From positions 36,111,652-36,175,651 of the forward strand of contig CM061070.1 in the NCBI GenBank assembly GCA_030762895.1: DNA of 64,000 nt. The letters are read 5' to 3'. The notes beneath the pieces were generated by a model, which was not told where the DNA came from, searched no databases, and was given only the letters and a program-made list of their open reading frames with translations. The translations under genes and the position numbers were made by a program. This stretch comes from Sophora flavescens (Eukaryota; Streptophyta; Magnoliopsida; Fabales; Fabaceae). This document shows positions 58,041-64,000 of this stretch, piece by piece (the stretch's first letter is position 1; each line of letters begins with the position of its first letter).

Positions 58041-58204
58041 TTTAAACTTTCCAATCACTTTAGACATAGCATCCTTTAACATAAAGGAGCCTTGGTCCAT
58101 GATCATTTTGGGAAAACAAATCTTTAAACTTTCCAATCACTTTAGACATAGCATCCTTTAACATAAAGGAGCCTTGGTCCATGATCATTTTGGAAAACAA
58201 ATCT
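58041..58204. repeat. Direct duplication of an ~81-bp segment
   Basis: TTTAAACTTTCCAATCACTT through GATCATTTTGGAAAACAAATC occurs twice head to tail, nearly identical. Confidence 0.9.
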
Positions 58205-59260
58205 TTAAATACAAACTCAAACTTGTAAAAGTTGAAACAAGATCCATCAAAACCATAGGCATGGTTCGGCCTCATTAGAAAGTAGAGGTTAGGAAACTTT
58301 GTTTTACACAACCTTTTAGTATGTTAAACTAAAATTAAATACAAGACCATAGAAATTGGTTTCAACTCAAAAGGAGTTTTCTACCATTTTTGAGAGACTT
58401 TTGAAGATAAAAGCTTATATATGACATAAAGAAGAAACTTTAGAAAAGATGAAGTTTTTAAAGAAAAGAATACATGAGAGTATTAACCTAAGAAAGAGGA
58501 ACAACTTTGATGAAGAACACTTAGTGAAAAGAAGAAGAAAAACTAGAGCTTTGGAAGCTTGAAGTTAAGAAAAAGGTGAAAACTTAAGGGTTTTAATGGA
58601 GTAGGAGAAAGGAAAGTGATGAAGTGAAGTTGGTGAGTGATATTTATAGAGTAAGAGGGAGGGGGGCACGGTTTTGGAGAGGAAAGAAGAGAAGAAAGAA
58701 GAAGAAAGAAGGTGGTTGCTTGTAGAGAGGTTAAAGAGTTAATGTGATGTGATGTGATTGGAGAGAGAAAGATGAAAAGTAAGATTTTGGAGGGAAGTAA
58801 GGATTTACTTTTTCTTAGTGTGTGTCATAAACATTTAATGAGACTTCCCATCAAGCCTTTTCTCATGCTTTAGGGTTCCTTTAACTGCTTAAATACGTAA
58901 CCGGTTGCACATCCGATCGTATTTTCTGAAGGTTTCGTCCGGATAAAATATTATATTTTATTCCCGGACAACAAAATTCGAAAATTTACCAAACCCACAC
59001 AAAACATCATAAAAGCACTAACCGTCTCGTTCACGAATTAAAATTTTGTCTTTAGCTCAGTAAACTTGTACCGGCAGAGAAAACGCAGACCGGTTTTCGT
59101 CTGAATTTTCGACCGAAAATTTTACTGTGACTTCATACAGTAAAACAACACAAGAAAATGATTTTATTTTAAATAAAATCATCCTCCGTATTTTATCAAA
59201 ATAAACACATTAAAGCATGTATTTACTGATAAAGAAGCATACGAAAAACAGGGTGTTACA

Positions 59261-60505
59261 CAGTGTGTATTCTCTTTTTCTTCATCTTCAATGACTTATG
59301 TATTTATAGTCTTCAAGCATTTAGGATCCGTTAGAGACATTCTCTCAGATGTTGGCTTCAAGCAGAACTTCATTAAATGCAATAGAGTTGTTCTGAGCAC
59401 CCATTAATGCAATAGAGTCGTTCTGAGCAGCCGTTAATGCAATAGGAACGTTGGTTGTACTCTAACATGTAGGATCATGGCTTTATGCATCGAGATATAG
59501 CCATGTCTGAGTTGGGCAGAGAGCTTTTTGTACTTTGCTGAGTACACTCCCCTTTTTGTGGAATAAAGCATGTTGGAAGCATTCTTTTAGATTATCCAAG
59601 GTTGCTTGAGAGAGTAGTCTTCTGACTTTTCTTGATAATCGTGAAACTGAGTAGGAGAGAAGGCTTCAAGTCTCTTTCTGGTTCTTGAACTAAGATTCTG
59701 ATAGTCCTTATAGAATTCGCGTTCATAAGATGAGTGCTTCCATCTTGAAAATAATCACGTCTATCTAGTCATTTGAGTTCTCATTCGGGCTAGTAGACGA
59801 GCACCATTTTAAGGACTTAGCAAGTCCAAAGACTAGTGGACGAGCGCTTCTGTCACCTTTAGTGGACGAGAGCCTTTGTTACTTTAGTGGACGAGAGCCT
59901 CTGTTACTCTAGTGGACGAGAGTCTCAGTTACTCTAGTGGACGAGAGTCTTTTGCCACGTCATTGGACGAGCCATTCTGATACTTTAATGGACGCGCTAT
60001 TCTGATACTTTAATGGACGAGCTCCAAGTGCCACGTATTGGACGGATAATTCTGATACCTCACTGGACGGGCTTTTCTGATACTTTGATGGACATGCTCC
60101 AAGTGCCACGTTAGTAGACGGATAATTCTGATACCTCCCTGGACGGGCTTTTCTAATACTTTGATTGACGCGCTATTCTGATACTTTAAGTAGACGCGGC
60201 CTTCTGATATTTTAATGGACGCAAGTTTCTTTCTCTTGCATTTTGGACGTGCGCTTCAAACATTTGCGATGCACGTGAGCTTCAATATTCAAACATTTGC
60301 GATGGACGTGAGCTTTAATCTTCAAACATTTGTGATGGACGTGAGCTTCAATCACTACAGTGTTGGACGGATGATTCTATTTCTTAATCTGCACACTCGA
60401 TAGATAGGTTTGCAACCAATACGAAGGTTAATTAAATCATTAAACAATGTTTAATTCTCATCAAAACTTAGGGAAATGCACATCAGACATTTTAGAGACT
60501 TAACA
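59261..60505 (-). repeat. 5' LTR of the copia element, right piece
   Basis: Resumes with the duplicated CAGTG and matches 47086-48522. TATA at 59300-59309; contracted U3 repeats at 59830-60220; ends GACTTAACA before ACTAT. Confidence 0.95.
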
Positions 60506-61284
60506 ACTATTAGGTGGAAAGAACCACTTATCATTAGCAAGGCAAGAGTAGGGTAGAATGAAATGATATGCGTAGGGGAACCTAAACCCTACTAGAGGTT
60601 GAGTAACCAACAACACCTAACCCAAATTGGTCACTATAGTGGAGTAGTACTAATTTTAAATTAGGCATTGTAGGTTTATCTCCCATAGGATTATAACCCG
60701 TGAGTCAAAGTTGCTTGCTTAGTATGATTGACCTAATTGCCATGATATGCATGATAATATATGCCCTATGTGATCATTGACATGTTTTAGTATTTCTCTT
60801 ATATATATGCTTATAATGTTATGTGACTGCATGTCTGGACTGATAACAAGATATAATGTGCTATGTCTGAGACTGCCAATATGTATGTGATGGCATGTCT
60901 AGAAATGCTTGCATGATTAGTAATAGGCAATTACCACTATTGATCGGGTAATGTGTTGTATGGGGAGGTGTGATGTTTATGTGTTTTAGTACTCAACCAG
61001 AAAATTGGTGAATAAGAGATGTCATGTGCTGGTAAAACACTCTTCTTGGTAGGGGTATTGATTATGAGTATGTTGGAATGTGAGATTGAGGTACTAAGCC
61101 GTGAATCCGAGACAAGTCTGTGAGATTAATTGTAGAATGCATTGTTGTTGTATTAACAATCGTGTGGATTGGTATCACACTAGGTCAGAGTAACGAATAT
61201 CACAGGACAAATGCTTGGTAGGTCTATCGTGAATCATGTAGTCCTTGATGATCATGCTTGGTAGGGGGTGAGGATCTTTCTTGG
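60506..61284 (+). mobile_element. Chromovirus-type LTR continued right of the copia element
   Basis: Continues the 46438-46474 scrap and contains CCTAAACCCTACTAGAGGTTGAG (60580), the block shared with the LTRs at 11556, 12735 and 29975. Cut at CTTGG (61280-61284) by solo LTR C. Confidence 0.7.
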
Positions 61285-62561
61285 TGACACACTGTCGCGC
61301 ACGCGTCAAAAAGCGAGTGGTTTGTAAAAAGTGTAGTCAGGATGTGACAACTTGGGTATCGTATCACAAGGACTCTCGTAATGTTATTATCACAGAAAAT
61401 CAGTTTTTTTTTGGGGGGGGGGGGGGGGGGGTTTTAAAACCAATTGAGAAAAAACAGAACAGAAACGGAGGAATAAAAATGATTATCAAATAAGGCGAAG
61501 ACGATCAATCTATTGTTCGGTTTCCCACTATCATCGGTTCATGTAATTCCATGCCCTAAGCGGATTCTAATCCCTTTCCGATTGTAGCATCAATTAACAA
61601 GCGAAATCGACGCTACGGGACATATGTTCCTAATTCCCGAATTAAGCAAATGGGGTGAAGCACTCATGAATTAAGCAAATACGATTGTACGCACGCGAAT
61701 TAAGCAAACACGATTGAGTTTAGGAACATAAAATCATCGAAAATAAATCAACACTAATTCGATACAAACTGAATAAAGCAAACAGAGAATAAGGAATAGT
61801 ATTGAAGGAGAGAAGGAAATTCAATCGGGAATTACAAGACCTCAAGTGTCGGCGGAAGCCGATTACAGCAGATTAATCTAGGGAGATTAGTTCTCCATTA
61901 CAAATATGACAAAAACTAAGAGTATATGATGTAAACTGTGAAAATTGGATGCCTTTTCTGTCTGCTGCAATTCTGTTTTATAGGGTGGCCGCGCGTCACG
62001 GCCGTGATGGCCGTCACGACCAGGCCGTGACCGCTTCTGTCAAGGGCGCCAGTTCAAATTCTTGTCCGTCACGGCCGTGATGCCTATCACGGCCAGGTCG
62101 TGATCCTTTCTGACTTTGGGTGCTAATTTGTCACAGCCGTGATCACTTCTGTTCTTCATTGTCTCCCCATCACACCCGTGATGGGCATCACGGCTAGACC
62201 GTGATCCTCTCTGATCTCTCTGGTCTTCTCATCACGGCCGTGACCATTGTCACGGCTAGGCCGTGATGCTTTCTGACTTTCATGGGTAGCTCATCACGGT
62301 CGTGACCAGTGTCACGGCTAGGCCGTGATGGCTTCTGCTCCTAAGTGCTCTTCCCTTCTTGCTCTCCTTATTAGCCTGAAACATGAAATAGCAATAACTG
62401 CTTTATTTGACTCAAAACTGGCTAAATTATCCTAAAACTACTTAAGGGACTCAAAACCTTGCTTGAGGACAATCAAGTCTAATTTGGGCGAAAATGAGAT
62501 ACAATTAACACAAAACCACGGTCATACTAGTCATAAAACTAGATGAGCTAGAGGCTGATCA
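61285..62561 (-). mobile_element. Solo LTR C, Athila-like, TSD CTTGG
   Basis: 1277 bp from TGACACACTG to GGCTGATCA with the perfect duplication CTTGG at 61280-61284 and 62562-62566. In minus sense it starts TGATCAGCCTCTAGCTCATC, like element B (TGATAAGCCTCTGACTCATC). It holds the palindrome array (61996-62328), a TATA box in minus sense at 61977-61984 (CTATAAAA) and a T8-G18-type run at 61404-61432, which in element B is a shorter C/A run. Confidence 0.88.
61996..62328 (-). promoter_or_regulatory. Palindrome array of LTR C
   Basis: About five to six pairs of TCACGGCCGTGA and TCACGGCTAGGCCGTGA-type words (first short word 61996-62007, first long word 62014-62030; last pair 62294-62305 and 62312-62328). 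Read on the minus strand the order is long then short, as in element A, and the array lies directly upstream of the TATA box. Confidence 0.85.
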
Positions 62562-62566
62562 CTTGG

Positions 62567-63107
62567 TAGGAGATGTAATGACTAACAAAGGTCACTATGA
62601 ACAGAATACGTCACTTGGACAACTAACTTTCATCCTGCCTGGTAGGGGTTAGGCATCCTGCTTGGTATAGGATGCTTGTTGCAGGACCGTGTTCATTTCT
62701 GCATGTAGGTACAAAAGCATGAGAAAGTGGGCTAGACACTAAGTTAGGTTGTTCATGGAGATAATTGGTATGTTTGACTAGAGAGATGATTGGGTGTGTT
62801 GTATGTCTGTGTGCTATCCTTGTATTATATTATACTGCTTCTTTCTCATGTATGATGGTAGTGTAGATTCTTATCTCCCTATATGCAATCCTGTGTATTT
62901 GGTGTATATATGATGTACCTATAACACGAGCCATACTAATGAGGCCAATGGATCTATGTAGTTATATATGTGTGTTCACCTCTTGTATGTTCTTGTAAGT
63001 TTAAAAGTAAAATGTCCTTCATATTATGATAAGCACACTAACTCTTAATAATACGGTTAAGGCTAAGGTAGTTAGGTTTTTCTTTAATGGGACAACGGGG
63101 TGTCTCA
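62567..63107 (+). mobile_element. End of the interrupted chromovirus-type LTR
   Basis: Runs from after the CTTGG duplication to CAACGGGGTGTCTCA at 63093-63107, the same terminal word as the small solo LTR ending at 49768. A TSD partner for the following TTCAC cannot be checked because the 5' end of this LTR is lost. Confidence 0.65.
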
Positions 63108-63979
63108 TTCACAACTAAATTGGTTCGGCTCTTTAATTATATCTTTTTGTTTTACAATACATATATATATACACACTCACACAAACACTCACGGTTTGTT
63201 TAACAATCCTAATAATAATTACTATAAATAAAACCTATTTAAAAAAGGAAAACTACAATATGTGAAAATATTTTTAAGTATTATTAATTAATGATCATTA
63301 TCTATTTAATATTTAATTGATTGATTATGTGAATACATAAATAAATTTAAGTAGACTTAAATTTTATTAATTACACTAACTCTTACTATATATCTAATTA
63401 ACACATAATAAGAAAATTTTCAATATCAAATCACAATTGTAATTTAGTATCTTTATTTATTGCCATTATTATTATACTTCCTATATATCAATCAAACTTT
63501 TTGCATTAGGATTTATAATTTAATGAATTTAAATTATCAATTAAAGTACACGATGTACCTATAGTTAAAGTGAAAATGGAAAATCTTACATCAATTAGTT
63601 ATATATTGAGGAAGATATCCTTTTTTTAATTTAACAAGTAAATCCATTGTAGAAAAAATATTTAAATAAATAAAGTTATGAAATTCTATTTTTATTGATA
63701 AAATAAAAATAGTTCCAAATGAATAAAAGAATAATTTAGCTACCAAATGTGGTTAACACGATTCTATATTGGTTTAGATTTGATGAGTTTAAAAAAGTAT
63801 AATTCCATTTAATTTTTTTTACACTTGACTTAGTCATTAGTGAGATACAACATAAGCTACTACACAACCACATGCACTTACTATAAAATTATTCACCTAT
63901 ATATCCAGATAATCATAATTCAATGCTCAGATCATAGTTTATATAGCATCCAACAATCTCTGTTTTCCAGCAAACATCA
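63108..63979 (+). promoter_or_regulatory. AT-rich flank with a candidate gene promoter
   Basis: No TE signal is seen. Near the end, ACTATAAAAT (63880-63889) is preceded by CATGCAC (63871-63877), an RY-like word. A second TATA candidate, TTTATATAGC, lies at 63938-63947, about 35 bases before the ATG at 63980. Which of the two is used cannot be said. Confidence 0.4.
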
Positions 63980-64000
63980 ATGTCGGACGACAATGAAGTA
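63980..64000 (+). CDS. Start of a possible host gene (cut by the window edge)
   Basis: ATG at 63980 opens a frame MSDDNEV that is still open at the last base. The context is CATCAATGTC with A at -3, and the two TATA candidates lie ~34 and ~90 bp upstream. Seven codons are far too few to assign a family. It is proposed only because of the promoter-like layout and because this is the first stretch to the right of the TE nest that does not resemble an LTR. Confidence 0.35.

Larger units (their letters stand above)
55209..59260 (-). mobile_element. Solo LTR, chromovirus-type, 4052 bp, TSD CAGTG
   Basis: TGTAACGCCC to GGTGTTACA, perfect duplication CAGTG at 55204-55208 and 59261-59265, no interior. 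Same family as 35999-39664 and in the same orientation, but with a different middle (57230-58330) and its own internal tandem repeats. The end near 59040-59120 (CCGGCAGAGAAAACGCAGACC) is the reverse of the 49140-49200 region of the small solo LTR, showing the two LTR families are related. Confidence 0.9.
46475..60505 (-). mobile_element. Complete copia LTR retrotransposon (SIRE/Maximus-like), TSD ACTAT
   Basis: Perfect 5-bp duplication ACTAT at 46470-46474 and 60506-60510; LTRs 46475-48522 and 54645-60505 (the latter split by a 4-kb solo LTR). The PBS is at 54631-54642, the PPT at 48523-48537, and the order gag-PR-INT-RT-RH marks Ty1/copia. The LTR of ~2 kb, two zinc knuckles in Gag and an A/G PPT suggest the SIRE/Maximus group (inference). 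The interior is nearly intact: three clear premature stops/frameshift points in gag and one stop in pol, plus a solo LTR clipping the last pol codons. Confidence 0.95.

Noticed and set aside
57778..58136. Hydrophobic repeat proteins (SFTLCHLL-type) suggesting membrane proteins
   Set aside because: They are produced by the GTAAATGACATA minisatellite inside the solo LTR.

Overview
The window reads as plant nuclear heterochromatin. Almost all of it is nested LTR retrotransposons with plant-type priming sites (initiator-Met TATCAGAGC, and Asp-type TGGCGCCGTTGCCGGGGA), plus a decayed hAT transposon, a LINE fragment and many LTRs. I see no rRNA, tRNA, CRISPR array or bacterial operon. The host is an angiosperm, probably a eudicot; the species cannot be named from sequence alone. 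The only candidate for an ordinary host gene is a TATA box and ATG in the last ~60 bases, cut by the window edge.

Layout. 1-4900: a decayed Ty3/gypsy element on the minus strand (RT, protease, gag, then a long leader/LTR with a striking promoter). 5690-5880: a CCGGTT-rich dispersed repeat. 6016-7619 and 9075-10486: two solo LTRs of copia (SIRE/Maximus-like) type, each with a perfect 5-bp target duplication. 10738-14245: chromovirus-type LTR copies, one joined into another. 14246-16547: unassigned. 16548-19014: broken hAT transposase. 20913-28055: a nearly intact, young-looking but non-autonomous Athila-like element (element A) that keeps gag and protease but has lost RT, RNase H and integrase. 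28412-30853: integrase/chromodomain end and 3' LTR of a Tekay-like element. 30854-35998: a second Athila-like element (B) without coding sequence, ending in a large inverted repeat. 35999-45628: a minus-strand element with ~3.7-kb LTRs and no recognisable genes. 45629-46437: LINE RNase H remnant. 46475-60505: a complete copia element on the minus strand with gag-PR-INT-RT-RH, TSD ACTAT, carrying two solo LTRs inside it (48982-49768 and 55209-59260). It sits in a chromovirus-type LTR that resumes at 60511 and is itself interrupted by an Athila-type solo LTR (C, 61285-62561). 63108-64000: AT-rich flank and putative gene start.

The most distinctive signal is shared by the three Athila-like LTR types A, B and C. 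Just upstream of the LTR TATA box each carries a tandem array of paired quasi-palindromes, one long (~17 nt) and one short (~12 nt) a few bases apart, repeated four to six times. A and C use TCACGGCCGTGA-type words. B keeps the paired layout but has mostly swapped the word to TCGCCTCGCGA, with one old-type pair left in the middle. Element A also has the array a second time inside its 3' internal region. The copia LTRs have an independent counterpart: GGACGAG-type tandem repeats upstream of their TATA boxes. Six insertions keep perfect 5-bp target duplications and element A adds a seventh, so the order of nesting can be reconstructed. All coordinates and alignments were made by eye.
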